Positions 1 through 9,402 are shown, numbered from the stretch's first letter. The stretch is 64,000 nt of DNA from Oscillospiraceae bacterium (GCA_015068125.1 SVLD01000004.1:27317-91316), one strand, 5' to 3'. Numbers and translations: made by a program. The notes: a model not told the origin generated them from the sequence alone.

Positions 1-657
1 AGCTTGTGCACCTTCCCTTGCTCCATTATTTTCGCACTGTTCCTGAACGAAGTTACCCAGACCAAGTTTAAGAAGTTCGCCCAGATGGTCAGCTACATGC
101 CTCACTTCCTGTCTGAGGTTGTTATTGTTTCTCTGGTTCTGCTGCTGCTGGATCTGGGCAATGGTCCCATCAACAACCTGATCGACGCTCTGGGCGGCGA
201 GCGGTACTACTTCATGGGTGATCCCGACGCGTTCCCGACGATCTATGTTCTGCAGGGTTTGTGGCAGGGCTTGGGCTGGGGCTCAATTCTGTACATATCT
301 GCCCTTTCCGCTGTTCCTACCGAGCAGATCGAAGCTGCCCGTATCGACGGCGCAAGCCGTTTCCAGATCATGTGGCACATCAACCTGCCCACGATCCTTC
401 CCACCATCATGATCACTCTGCTGATGCGTCTGGGCGGCATCATGAGCCTGGGCTACACCAAACTCCTGCTGTTCACAAACCCCATGATCAGCGAGGTCAC
501 CAACACTGTTTCCATGTATGTCTACAGCGTAGGTATTGTTAACGGCGACTACAGCTATTCCACTGCCATCGGCCTGTTCAACAATATCATCAACATTATC
601 CTGCTTCTGACATTCAATAAGCTCTCCAAGAAGCTCACCGAGATCAGCCTGTTCTGA
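1..657 (+). CDS. Carbohydrate ABC transporter permease (LplB-type), 5' partial
   Basis: Inner-membrane permease of a sugar/oligosaccharide ABC importer of the LplB/YtcP class. The reading frame is open at base 1, so the N-terminus lies outside the window and about 218 residues are seen. Several hydrophobic membrane segments are visible, and the cytoplasmic EAA loop that docks the ATPase is clear (EAARIDGASRFQIMW, then INLPTI). The gene ends 26 bp before the next permease and is followed by a large lipoprotein binding protein, the normal order of this importer class. As usual for the class, no dedicated ATPase gene is seen here; a shared MsmX-type ATPase elsewhere would serve it (family knowledge). 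Substrate unknown. Confidence 0.9.
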   Translation, partial: SLCTFPCSIIFALFLNEVTQTKFKKFAQMVSYMPHFLSEVVIVSLVLLLLDLGNGPINNLIDALGGERYYFMGDPDAFPTIYVLQGLWQGLGWGSILYISALSAVPTEQIEAARIDGASRFQIMWHINLPTILPTIMITLLMRLGGIMSLGYTKLLLFTNPMISEVTNTVSMYVYSVGIVNGDYSYSTAIGLFNNIINIILLLTFNKLSKKLTEISLF

Positions 658-683
658 TAACAGCTTTGAGAAAGGATGTACCC

Positions 684-1631
684 ATGAGTAATAATACCTT
701 AGTGAATAAGAAAAAGAAGCTGTCTATGTGGCATGGCACCACCACCGGCGATAAGATCTTCCTGTCTATCGTCTATGGCACCATCATCCTGGTGTGCGCA
801 GCTTGCATTTACCCCATGTACCTGACCGTTATCGCCTCTGTTTCCAATCCGATCGATGTGTACAGCGGCAAGGTCAATGTTCTGCCCAGCGGCTTCACTA
901 CGGAAGCTTATAAAGCAGTCATGAAGAACCAGCAGATCTGGAAGGGCTATGCCAACTCCATTTTCTACACCGTAGCCGGCACAGCTTTCAACCTGTTTTT
1001 GACCATTCCCGCTGCTTACGCACTGAGCAAGCGCAGAATGTACGGCAGATCCTTCCTGACCACAGTGTTCCTGATCACCATGTACTTCGGCGGCGGCCTG
1101 ATCCCCACCTACATTCTGTTTAAGAATCTGGGCCTGATCAACACCCGTCTGATCCTGGTCATCAATGGCGGTTTGAGCGTTTACAACGTTATCGTTACCC
1201 GTACATATTTCCAGAACAATATTCCGGAGACGCTGTTTGAAGCCGCCAGAATCGATGGCGCCAACGAGTTCCTGGCGTTCTTCAAGCTGGTGCTTCCCTT
1301 GAGCGCACCTATCATCGCGGTCATGACACTGTACTATGCCGTCGGTCACTGGGGCATGTACTTCTCCGCAATGATCTACACCTTCGATACCGAGCTGCAG
1401 CCCCTGCAGCTGGTCCTGCGCGATATCCTGATCAAGAACGAAACTGCATTGTCCGAGGCCCTGGAATCCGGCGATCAAGACCTGATTGCCGCGGCTGCCA
1501 AGGCAGCGCAGCTGGCCCTGACTATGAAGTACTCCCTGGTCTTTATCGCATCTGCCCCCATGCTGATCGCATACCCCTTCGTCCAGAAGCACTTCGTCAG
1601 AGGTGTCATGGTCGGCTCTCTGAAGGGCTGA
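684..1631 (+). CDS. Carbohydrate ABC transporter permease (LplC/YtcP-type)
   Basis: Second permease of the importer, 315 aa. ATG at 684 is chosen over a TTG at 666 because AGAAAGGA lies about 7 bases before it. The protein begins with a polar stretch, then about six hydrophobic segments; the EAA loop is present (EAARIDGANEF, then LVLPLSAP). The C-terminus FVRGVMVGSLKG is typical of the YtcP/LplC subfamily. It should pair with the upstream permease to make the channel fed by the binding protein at 1699. Confidence 0.93.
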   Translation: MSNNTLVNKKKKLSMWHGTTTGDKIFLSIVYGTIILVCAACIYPMYLTVIASVSNPIDVYSGKVNVLPSGFTTEAYKAVMKNQQIWKGYANSIFYTVAGTAFNLFLTIPAAYALSKRRMYGRSFLTTVFLITMYFGGGLIPTYILFKNLGLINTRLILVINGGLSVYNVIVTRTYFQNNIPETLFEAARIDGANEFLAFFKLVLPLSAPIIAVMTLYYAVGHWGMYFSAMIYTFDTELQPLQLVLRDILIKNETALSEALESGDQDLIAAAAKAAQLALTMKYSLVFIASAPMLIAYPFVQKHFVRGVMVGSLKG

Positions 1632-1644
1632 TTCCCCGTATTTA

Positions 1645-1669
1645 ATTGCCGCGAGGCTTTTGTGGCAAT
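1645..1669 (+). promoter_or_regulatory. Intergenic hairpin between permease and binding protein
   Basis: ATTGCC (1645-1650) pairs with GGCAAT (1664-1669), followed by AT-rich sequence without a T-run. A hairpin at this place often lets the binding-protein mRNA accumulate above the permease mRNA; that role is inference. Confidence 0.4.
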
Positions 1670-1698
1670 AAAATAAATTAAAAACAGGAGGAACAATA

Positions 1699-3471
1699 AT
1701 GAAAAAGACACTTAGCAAAGTTCTGGCTCTGCTGATGCTGGCCGCCATCATGGTCGGTTGCTTCGCAGGCTGCGGCACTGGCGACAACGAGTATGAGACG
1801 TTGCCCTCCCAGGAACCCGTAACTGACATGCCCCCCACGGATGTGAACTACACCATTAGCATTATGACCCAGCGTCACACCGGTACTACCACCGAAGCTG
1901 AGGACCTGTGGTTCTTCAAGTACATGGAGTACTGGTTCGCTCAGAAGGGCTACAATGTTGACATTCAGGTTACCCAGAACAGCGATATGAGCACTCAGAA
2001 GTCCCTGCTGCTGAACACCAACAGTCTGCCCGACCTGATGTGGTCTGTCAACCTGAAGAACACTGAGATCGTTAAGTATGCCATCGAAGAAGGCCTGATC
2101 CTGGAGTGGACTCCCTACATCAACGAGGACATGATGCCCAACCTGACCAAGCGTTTTGCTGATCAGCCCGAATCCAAGGTTCTGTCCACCGCTCCCAACA
2201 ACGGTATCTACGGCATTCCTTACTACGCTCCCTCTCAGTACGCTTCCGGCTGCTACGGCACCTCCGAGCGTCTGTACTTCCGTCAGAGCTGGCTGGATCA
2301 GGCTGGCGTGACCAACCCCACCACCAAGGAGGAGCTGCTGAATGTGCTGCGCGCATTCAAGTCCAAGATCACCGATCCTTCCGCTGATAAGCAGGACGTT
2401 CCTCTGGTTTCTTCCTCCAGCTTCTTTGAGAAGTATCTGTGGACCTGCCTGGGCTTCTACGGCACTGAGCCCGGTAAGTTCGGCACCAACCTGATGGTCA
2501 AGAATGGCCAGCTGACTATCCCCGCATACACTGAGTCCTACAAGGAGTTCGTCTCCATCATGAAGACCCTGTACGACGAAGGCCTCATTGCTAAGGACTA
2601 CTTCTCCTACTCCGACGCTTCCGCTGGCGCTCTGATCAACAACAAGCAGTGTGGCGCTCTGAGCTGGTGGACTCTGGAGTACGTCGGCAACGAGTTCTCC
2701 GATATCGTCTGCGCTAACCCCATCCCCCTGGGTGATGTTACCAGCGTCGAGGATATCCATGTTTCCCGTCTGAAGTCCGTCTACCCCAACTACATCTGGG
2801 CAAGAAAGATGGTCAAGCAGGGTGAAGAAGGCGCCGAGCCTGGCAAGGATCCCCGCATCCTGGCTATGCTGATCGACTATGTTTACAGTGACGATGGCGC
2901 ATGGCTGTACCGCTATGGTCCCGAGCAGGGCAAGGATCCTCTGGGTCTGGTCGAGGGCTGGTATTTCGACGAGAACAAGGACGTCACCACTGAGAAGGTT
3001 GCCAACGGCACCTACGCTTCCATCTCTGCTTACGGCCGTAACGAGCTGTTCCCCAACGACTACGCTGGCCTGCGTCCCGCCGTCACCACCTCCGGTACCG
3101 GCGCGATGAAGGAGTTCACCGACTCTGTCACCGGCGAGACCTACACCTGTATCGATAACCTGCTGCTGACCCACGACAACAACGACGGTCACTGGCGTCT
3201 GATCACCATCGAGAAGTGGAGCGACCGCGCTACTTCCATCCGTATTCCCGATGCCTACCTGGGCTCCGAGGATACCGCTACTGCCGATGACTACTACAAG
3301 GCATTCACCAGCTGGATCAACTCCGAGACCATTAAGTTCATTACCGGCACTCGTGACATTTCTGAGATCGACCAGTTCTACAAGGAGCTGGAAGACCTGC
3401 ACATCAAGGAGTACCTGGAAATGATGAATGCTGGCCAGGCTGAATGGCTGAAGGCTACCTTTGGCGAATAA
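1699..3471 (+). CDS. Extracellular solute-binding lipoprotein (large, LplA-like)
   Basis: Substrate-binding protein of the importer, 590 aa. The N-terminus has a lysine pair, a hydrophobic stretch and candidate lipoboxes with Cys21 (MVGC) and Cys25 (FAGC), so it should be anchored on the outer face of the membrane. Length and the W/Y-rich body match the family 1 binding proteins for oligosaccharides. AGGAGG precedes the ATG. Codon use is strongly biased to C-ending codons, as in highly expressed genes of this genome. A strong terminator follows at 3506. The ligand is not predictable from sequence alone; the neighbouring glycosidases suggest an oligosaccharide. Confidence 0.9.
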   Translation: MKKTLSKVLALLMLAAIMVGCFAGCGTGDNEYETLPSQEPVTDMPPTDVNYTISIMTQRHTGTTTEAEDLWFFKYMEYWFAQKGYNVDIQVTQNSDMSTQKSLLLNTNSLPDLMWSVNLKNTEIVKYAIEEGLILEWTPYINEDMMPNLTKRFADQPESKVLSTAPNNGIYGIPYYAPSQYASGCYGTSERLYFRQSWLDQAGVTNPTTKEELLNVLRAFKSKITDPSADKQDVPLVSSSSFFEKYLWTCLGFYGTEPGKFGTNLMVKNGQLTIPAYTESYKEFVSIMKTLYDEGLIAKDYFSYSDASAGALINNKQCGALSWWTLEYVGNEFSDIVCANPIPLGDVTSVEDIHVSRLKSVYPNYIWARKMVKQGEEGAEPGKDPRILAMLIDYVYSDDGAWLYRYGPEQGKDPLGLVEGWYFDENKDVTTEKVANGTYASISAYGRNELFPNDYAGLRPAVTTSGTGAMKEFTDSVTGETYTCIDNLLLTHDNNDGHWRLITIEKWSDRATSIRIPDAYLGSEDTATADDYYKAFTSWINSETIKFITGTRDISEIDQFYKELEDLHIKEYLEMMNAGQAEWLKATFGE

Positions 3472-3505
3472 TCGGCAAAGAATTGATTTTTAACCACTAA
3501 TTGCG

Positions 3506-3544
3506 AAGGGAGGTATACAGTTTTGTATACCTCCCTTTTGTTTT
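3506..3544 (+). terminator. Intrinsic terminator after the transporter genes
   Basis: 13-bp perfect stem AAGGGAGGTATAC / GTATACCTCCCTT with a 6-base loop, followed by a T-rich tail. Separates the importer from the MBL lipoprotein genes, or causes partial termination. Confidence 0.85.
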
Positions 3545-3585
3545 GCACGATCCCAGCTTCAGAAGGGATCAGATTTGGAGGATAT

Positions 3586-5325
3586 ATGAAGAAGAGAATC
3601 GTTGCGCTCCTGCTGGTGCTTATGTACACCGTGTCTATGTTTGCAGGTTGCCAAAACAATAGTGGGGAGACTACGCCCACGACTCCGGCAGTGGAGTATA
3701 TGAAGATTGCGGAGAACAAGACAACAGAGTATAAGATTGTATCTCTGATTACCGACAAGGCTATCATCAGCGACCTGGCAACTGACCTGCTGATCAAAAC
3801 CGGCGCTAAATTCGAAGTCGTCAATGAAGCCAATGCAGGCCCCAAGGCCATCTATATCGGCACCGTAGCGCAGATGGCTGGTAAGGGCGGCACCAGTACC
3901 GAGCTGACCTATACTACCTACGAGATCAAAGTGGATAACGGGAACATTTATGTCTCCGTGGCTGACGAGACGCTTATCGATAAAGCGGTCGAAAAGCTCA
4001 AGGAGGCCATCGTCAAAACCGCCGATGGCGTGTTTGGCATCGATCAGAACCTTTCCGGCATGAAAAATCTCGCCAATATCACCGAAGTAGTTCCTGTTTT
4101 TGAGACCGCCAGCGGCAAAAAACGTGAGCTGTATGATGCCGGCAGCGGCAACTATCAGATTACCTACCAGGCTCTGAATTTGAGTGCCGCCGATGCGGAA
4201 GTTGCTGCTTATGAGCAGTCTTTGGTGGATGCCGGTTATTCCCTGCATCAGAAAAACACCATCAATCAGAGCCAGTTCTTTACATATACCAAGGGTGATA
4301 CCCTGGTTCACTGCAACTACTTCAAGCCCATGAAGGAGTTCCGTATTGTCTACGGCCCCAAGACTTACCTGGGCAGCCAGACCCCCATCACCGAGTACGA
4401 AAAGAAGGTCACGCCCTCTATGTCCATCGTTGCCCTGACGGATAGTGGCCTTTCCATGGTGTACCAAGCCCACGATGGCAGCTTTGTCATCATCGATGGT
4501 GGCTACGGCACAGATACGATTGCTTCCTATACCATCAACAAGGGTACAAGCACGGAAATGACTCTGACCTACAATCGCGATGTCAAGACCGATATGGAGA
4601 GCCTGTGGAAGCTGCTGGAGGAAAAGACACCTGCCGGTGAAAAGCCCCAGGTCACCTGGATGATCACCCATGCGGATCCCGACCACATTGGCCTGCCCAC
4701 TCTGTTCATCAAGGATTACAAGGATAAGTTTGATCTGAATTTGGTCTGCTACAACTTCCCGGATCTGGACAATGTGGGGCTGGAAAACGGCAGCATTACC
4801 ACCTTTGAGGGCTATATGGACGCCTTTATCTCCAGCGTTAATAGCAACTTCCCCAATGCAAATCACATGATCTACCATACCGGCCAGAAGCTCTACTTGC
4901 CTGGCGCTGAGATCGAGTTCCTGTTCACTGCTGAGGACTACTGGCCCAACAAGATGCCCTGGATGAACCACACCTCCGGCGCATGGCGCATCACCAGCGA
5001 GGGCAAAACCATCATGATCACCGGCGACTGCGAAACCGGCCTGAACAACCAGATGGTCAAGGTCTTTGGCAGCTATCTGAAGAGTGACATCATGCAGCTG
5101 AATCACCACGGCTCCAACGGCGGCACCCTGGCTTTCTACAAGCAGGTCAATCCCACCGTAGCACTCTGGGCTTGCCCCCAGAAGATACTGGAGCTGGATA
5201 ATCGCCGCCTTGGTACCCAGGCAGGCTATGATTTCAATCTGTTCATCCAGCAAAACGCGAAGGACCACTATTCTCACACTGAAACCCATACCATTCTCTT
5301 GCCCTCTCTGGAAGAGGAAAAGTAA
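3586..5325 (+). CDS. Secreted lipoprotein with ComEC-like metallo-beta-lactamase fold, paralogue 1
   Basis: 579 aa, start at ATG 3586 with GGAGG 5-9 bases upstream. Lipobox SMFAGC puts the lipidated Cys at residue 22. Residues about 35-160 look like the small alpha/beta domain (GH67N/GH20b-like) that precedes catalytic domains in secreted glycosidases (pattern KAIYIGT, then YEIKVDNGNIYV); this is my inference. A middle segment (about 185-270) is shared by all three paralogues. The C-terminal MBL domain has the ComEC-type metal motif H362-A-D364-P-D366-H367, a further Asp in GDCE (D481) and NHHGSNGG (H507/H508). ComEC-type MBL domains act on phosphoester bonds of nucleic acids (family knowledge); the substrate here is unknown. 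The downstream paralogues are co-directional and close. Confidence 0.85.
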   Translation: MKKRIVALLLVLMYTVSMFAGCQNNSGETTPTTPAVEYMKIAENKTTEYKIVSLITDKAIISDLATDLLIKTGAKFEVVNEANAGPKAIYIGTVAQMAGKGGTSTELTYTTYEIKVDNGNIYVSVADETLIDKAVEKLKEAIVKTADGVFGIDQNLSGMKNLANITEVVPVFETASGKKRELYDAGSGNYQITYQALNLSAADAEVAAYEQSLVDAGYSLHQKNTINQSQFFTYTKGDTLVHCNYFKPMKEFRIVYGPKTYLGSQTPITEYEKKVTPSMSIVALTDSGLSMVYQAHDGSFVIIDGGYGTDTIASYTINKGTSTEMTLTYNRDVKTDMESLWKLLEEKTPAGEKPQVTWMITHADPDHIGLPTLFIKDYKDKFDLNLVCYNFPDLDNVGLENGSITTFEGYMDAFISSVNSNFPNANHMIYHTGQKLYLPGAEIEFLFTAEDYWPNKMPWMNHTSGAWRITSEGKTIMITGDCETGLNNQMVKVFGSYLKSDIMQLNHHGSNGGTLAFYKQVNPTVALWACPQKILELDNRRLGTQAGYDFNLFIQQNAKDHYSHTETHTILLPSLEEEK

Positions 5326-5336
5326 TATGGATCCCG

Positions 5337-5366
5337 GGAGCAGCGTAGCTGGTGCTGCGCTGCTCC
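5337..5366 (+). promoter_or_regulatory. Hairpin between MBL paralogues 1 and 2
   Basis: GGAGCAGCG pairs with CGCTGCTCC (5358-5366). No T-run follows, so it looks like an mRNA-processing or stability hairpin rather than a terminator. A similar hairpin with the same GAGCAGCG core follows paralogue 2. Confidence 0.5.
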
Positions 5367-5405
5367 AAACAAAAATACTACAAAAATCGTGATTTTGGAG
5401 GATGT

Positions 5406-7145
5406 ATGAGGTTGCCTAAGCTTTTAAGGTGTTTGCTGTTACTGGGAGGCATGTTGATGCTGGCCGGCTGTCAAAATACAGAGATTACGGAAACCACACC
5501 TCCCGAGGTGGAGTATCTGACCATTGCGGAGAATAAGTCTACCGAGTACAAGCTGGTTTTTCTTGTAGGCGACAAGTCCCTGCAAGGCGATTTTTCCACA
5601 GACCTGCTGATCAAGACCGGCGCTAAATTCGAGGTCGTCACTGAAGAAAACGCTGGCGAGAAAGCCATCTATATCGGCACGGCCCAGCAGCTGGGCGGTA
5701 AGGGCGGTGTCAGTGCCGACCTTGCCTACACGACTTATGAAATTAAAGTGGACAATGGGAATATTTATATCGCTATGGCGGAGGAGTCCCTTGTCGAGGA
5801 TGTAATGGAAAGCTTCAAAAATTCCATTGTAAAGACCGCCGATGGGGTCTTTGGAATTGATCAGAATATTTCGGGCATAAGGAATACGGTAAACATCACC
5901 GAAACGGTTCCCGTGTTTGAAACTGCCAGTGGCAAACGGCGGGAGCTGTATGCGGCCGGTGGCGGAAATTATCAGATTACCTACCAGGCGTTGAGCCTGA
6001 GCACTGCTGACCAAGAGGTGGCGGCTTACGAACAGCGGCTGGTGGATGCGGGCTACACCCTTCACCAAACCAATGAGATCAATCAAAGTCGATTCTTTAC
6101 CTATACCAAGGGCGACACCATGATCCATTGTAACTACTTCAAAGTCATGAAGGAGTTTCGCATCATTTATGGCCCCAAGGGCTATCTCGGCAGCCAGACA
6201 CCCACCACCGATTACGAAAACAAGGTAACGCCCTCTATCTCTATTGTTGGCGCTACGGACAGTGTGCTGTGTATGGTCTATCAGGCGCCTGACGGAAGCT
6301 TCGTAATCATTGACGGCGGCTACGGCGTGGATAAAACCTACAGCTGGACCCTCAACACAGGTACCAAGGACGAAATGACCTACACCATCAAGCGTAACAT
6401 TGATCAGGATATGGCCAGCCTTTGGGCACTGTTGGAAAGCAAGACTCCGGCTGGGCAGAAGCCACAGGTCACATGGATGATGACCCACGGTGATCCGGAT
6501 CATATCTGCCTGCCGCCCGTCTTCATGAAGAAATATCAGGATAAATTTGACCTGAATCTGGTAGTTTATAATTTCCCGATTGTTGCCAATGTAGGTCTGG
6601 AAAATGGCGAGGGAGCGAATGTTTATCAGGGATACATCGATAACTTTATCACCGCTGCAAAGACCTATTTCCCTAATGCCAACCACCTGTTCTTCCATAC
6701 CGGTCAGAAGCTGTATCTGCCCGGAACAGAGATCGAATTTCTCTTTACGGCAGAAGATAACTGGCCCAACAAGATGCCTTGGATGAACGATACCTGCGCT
6801 GTCTGGCGGATCACCTCCGAGGGTAAGTCCATCATGATTCTGGGCGACGCCGGTGGCGGCAGACTCAATCAGATGGTTGGCTGTTTTGGTGATTATCTGA
6901 AGAGCGACATTCTGCAGCTCAGTCACCACGGCTCAAATGGCGGCACCCTGCCGTTTTATCGGGCGGTAGAACCCACGGTGGCACTCTGGGCCTGTGAGGA
7001 TATGCGATTCCTGTACGACCGCCAGCGACTTGGTACAAAGCCGGGATTTGAGTACAATTTATACATCCGGGAAACGGTGAAATATCACTACGCCGGCTCC
7101 TATACGCATACAATTTTGCTGCCCTCCCTGCAGGAGGAAAAGTAA
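5406..7145 (+). CDS. Secreted lipoprotein with ComEC-like metallo-beta-lactamase fold, paralogue 2
   Basis: 579 aa, the same length as paralogue 1 and similar along its whole length. ATG 5406 follows TTGGAGGATGT; an in-frame TTG upstream has no ribosome site. Lipobox MLAGC gives lipidated Cys22. The same three parts are seen: accessory alpha/beta domain, middle segment, and MBL domain with THGDPDH (Gly for the Ala of paralogue 1), LGDAGGG and SHHGSNGG. All metal-ligand positions are kept, so it should be active. Divergence from its neighbour is spread over the gene, so the duplication is not recent. Confidence 0.85.
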   Translation: MRLPKLLRCLLLLGGMLMLAGCQNTEITETTPPEVEYLTIAENKSTEYKLVFLVGDKSLQGDFSTDLLIKTGAKFEVVTEENAGEKAIYIGTAQQLGGKGGVSADLAYTTYEIKVDNGNIYIAMAEESLVEDVMESFKNSIVKTADGVFGIDQNISGIRNTVNITETVPVFETASGKRRELYAAGGGNYQITYQALSLSTADQEVAAYEQRLVDAGYTLHQTNEINQSRFFTYTKGDTMIHCNYFKVMKEFRIIYGPKGYLGSQTPTTDYENKVTPSISIVGATDSVLCMVYQAPDGSFVIIDGGYGVDKTYSWTLNTGTKDEMTYTIKRNIDQDMASLWALLESKTPAGQKPQVTWMMTHGDPDHICLPPVFMKKYQDKFDLNLVVYNFPIVANVGLENGEGANVYQGYIDNFITAAKTYFPNANHLFFHTGQKLYLPGTEIEFLFTAEDNWPNKMPWMNDTCAVWRITSEGKSIMILGDAGGGRLNQMVGCFGDYLKSDILQLSHHGSNGGTLPFYRAVEPTVALWACEDMRFLYDRQRLGTKPGFEYNLYIRETVKYHYAGSYTHTILLPSLQEEK

Positions 7146-7153
7146 CTTACAAT

Positions 7154-7184
7154 CCGAGAGCAGCGTATCTTGCGCTGCTCTCGG
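7154..7184 (+). promoter_or_regulatory. Hairpin between MBL paralogues 2 and 3
   Basis: 12-bp perfect stem CCGAGAGCAGCG / CGCTGCTCTCGG with a short loop and no T-run. Same GAGCAGCG core as the hairpin at 5337. Confidence 0.55.
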
Positions 7185-7215
7185 CGGAAGTTTTATCGGA
7201 AAAGGGGATTTGACT

Positions 7216-8460
7216 ATGTTTCAAACCGAAAGCGGTCAGCGGCTGCTGACCCACGATTGCGGATGCAATAATTTTCAGATAACCTATCAATCTATGGATC
7301 CGGTCAAGGCACCGGAAGAAATTGCGGCCTATGAGGCCCGCCTGGCAGCCAAGGGCTATGCACTCTGCCGGGAAAATAACATTGAAAATAACCGCTTCTT
7401 CACTTATGTGAAGGACGAGAATATGGTTCATTGCAACTACTTTGCGGCTATGAACGAATTTCGGATCGTTTATGGCCCGAGAACCTATCTGGGCCCCGAT
7501 GCCCCTGTGGAAGGATATCCCCGGCTAGTTACCCCTTCCGTGTCCATCATCGGTATGACGGATGATGTGCTGTGCATGGTGGTGCAGCTGGCGGATGGCA
7601 GTTTTGTCATTATCGACGGCGGCTGGAGTCATGATGCCCAGCTTTCCAGGACCATGAATAAAGGGCAGGAAAACGAAATGGTGGTCAATTACACCCGGGA
7701 TGCCGCGGCGGATATGGAGAGCCTGTGGAATTTCCTCCGGGATAACACCCCCGGCGGCGGAAAGCCCCAGGTCACCTGGATGATCACCCACGCCGACCCC
7801 GACCATATCAACCTGCCCAACGGCTTTATCCGGGCTTATTCTGACAAATTTGACCTGCTTACGGTCTGCTATAATTTCCCCAATATGTTCAACATCGGCC
7901 TGGGCGAAAGCGCCGGTTCTACCAATATTCCTGCCCATTTTGCCAATTATGCCGCAGGTTTTATCAATGCAGTGCGCACCCATTTCCCTCAGGCAAAGCA
8001 TTTTATCTACCACACCGGCCAGAAGCTGTATCTGCCGGGCTGCGAGATCGAGTTTTTGCTGTCTCCTGAGGACTACTGGCCCAACCCCATGCCCTGGATG
8101 AATCACACCTCCGGTGTGTGGCGGTTCACCATTGCGGGCAAGACCATCCTGATTCCCGGAGATGCGGAAATCGGTCTGAACAACCAGATGGTGAAGCTCT
8201 ACGGCGACTACCTCAAGAGCGATATTTTCCAGCCCAACCACCACGGCGCCAACGGCGGCACCCTGGAATTTTACCAGAAGGTCAGCCCCTCGGTGTGCTT
8301 CTGGGGTTGCCAGCAGTACCGCCTGGATTACGATGACCGGCACAACGGCCGTCGCCCCGGTTACGAGTTCAACGGCTTCCTGCGGCAGACCGCAAAACTC
8401 CATTTTTCCAATACCGAGACCCATACGGTCCTGATACCCACTCTGGAGGAGAAAAAATAA
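7216..8460 (+). CDS. ComEC-like MBL-fold protein without signal peptide, paralogue 3
   Basis: 414 aa. ATG 7216 follows AAAGGGGA; a TTG 6 bases earlier is less likely. It begins directly in the middle segment shared with the two lipoproteins (about residue 15 onward: NNFQITYQSMD) and keeps the MBL domain (THADPDH with H192, GDAE, NHHGANGG). It lacks the signal peptide and the accessory domain, so it should stay in the cytoplasm. That gives two exported and one internal version of one enzyme in a row, which suggests the substrate is met both outside and inside the cell (inference). Confidence 0.85.
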   Translation: MFQTESGQRLLTHDCGCNNFQITYQSMDPVKAPEEIAAYEARLAAKGYALCRENNIENNRFFTYVKDENMVHCNYFAAMNEFRIVYGPRTYLGPDAPVEGYPRLVTPSVSIIGMTDDVLCMVVQLADGSFVIIDGGWSHDAQLSRTMNKGQENEMVVNYTRDAAADMESLWNFLRDNTPGGGKPQVTWMITHADPDHINLPNGFIRAYSDKFDLLTVCYNFPNMFNIGLGESAGSTNIPAHFANYAAGFINAVRTHFPQAKHFIYHTGQKLYLPGCEIEFLLSPEDYWPNPMPWMNHTSGVWRFTIAGKTILIPGDAEIGLNNQMVKLYGDYLKSDIFQPNHHGANGGTLEFYQKVSPSVCFWGCQQYRLDYDDRHNGRRPGYEFNGFLRQTAKLHFSNTETHTVLIPTLEEKK

Positions 8461-8482
8461 CGCCTGCAAGGCATTTCTGCTG

Positions 8483-8511
8483 TTGACTACCGCGGCAAGG
8501 ATTGGTACAAT
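8483..8511 (+). promoter_or_regulatory. Sigma-A promoter for the 8566 operon
   Basis: TTGACT (8483-8488), 17-base spacer, TACAAT (8506-8511), about 55 bases before the deacetylase-like gene. Confidence 0.75.
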
Positions 8512-8565
8512 ATAGGGTGAAGGAATGGAAAATTCCCCCAGTATTTTTGTAACAGGGAGGTTCCT

Positions 8566-9402
8566 ATGGCAAGTATATTTATGCGCTTTCCCGGCGGCAG
8601 GGTCAAGACTGTGACCTTGAGCTATGATGACAATGTGGAAGCGGATGTGCGCCTGGTGTCCATCATGAAAAAGCACGGTTTAAAGGGCACCTTTAATATC
8701 AACAGCGGTCAGTATCCTCCGGAGGATTCTGTGGGCAGTATGGGCTGCGGCCATCGCCGGCTGACGCTGAAGCAGTCTACGGAATTACATAAGGACAGCG
8801 GCATGGAGATCGCCTGCCACGGCGTGACCCATCCTTTCCTGGATCATCTTCCGCCCAGCGTTTGTGTGCAGGAAGTACTGCAGGACAGACTGAATCTGGA
8901 AAAAATCTACGGAACCTTTGTCCGTGGCCTTGCCTATCCCTTTGGCACCACCAACGATGATGTGGTGGCGGCTCTGAAGGCCTGCGGCATCGTCTATGCC
9001 AGAACCGTCGTGTCTACGGAAAAATTCGATATGCCTTCGGATTGGCTCCGGCTGCCCGGCACCTGCCACCATGCAAACCCCAAGCTCATGAAGCTGGCTC
9101 AGCGTTTTGTGGAGGACAAGCGGAACTGGACACCCATGATGTTCTATCTCTGGGGACACAGCTACGAATTTGACGACAACGACAACTGGCATATCATCGA
9201 GGAATTTGCTGAATACATCGGCGGCCGGGAGGATATCTGGTACGCTACCAATATCGAGATTTACGACTATGTTGCTGCCTGGAAGCAGCTGGTATTCAGC
9301 GCCGACGGCACCAAAGCATACAACCCCACCAATACGGAACTGTTTGTTAAAACGGGTAACGGTCTATTTAGCATCCAACCCGGTGAAACCAAAAATATTT
9401 AA
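8566..9402 (+). CDS. Polysaccharide deacetylase-like (NodB/CE4 fold) protein
   Basis: 278 aa, no signal peptide, so cytoplasmic. The CE4 motifs are recognisable in altered form: VTLSYDDN for the TFDDG metal/catalytic motif, ACHGVTHPFL for the zinc-binding H-x3-H motif, and LAYPFGTTND. Family members remove acetyl or related groups from sugars, or act on small amides. ATG follows CAGGGAGG. It heads a run of sugar-acid enzymes, so an intracellular role on imported sugar derivatives is likely. Confidence 0.8.
   Translation: MASIFMRFPGGRVKTVTLSYDDNVEADVRLVSIMKKHGLKGTFNINSGQYPPEDSVGSMGCGHRRLTLKQSTELHKDSGMEIACHGVTHPFLDHLPPSVCVQEVLQDRLNLEKIYGTFVRGLAYPFGTTNDDVVAALKACGIVYARTVVSTEKFDMPSDWLRLPGTCHHANPKLMKLAQRFVEDKRNWTPMMFYLWGHSYEFDDNDNWHIIEEFAEYIGGREDIWYATNIEIYDYVAAWKQLVFSADGTKAYNPTNTELFVKTGNGLFSIQPGETKNI

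Noticed and set aside
1678..3402. Very long open frame on the - strand opposite the binding-protein gene, and similar ones opposite 3586-5325, 13787-15625 and 50651-52399
   Set aside because: These come from biased codon use of the real genes: no ribosome sites, unlikely amino-acid content, and each is fully covered by a gene with clear motifs.
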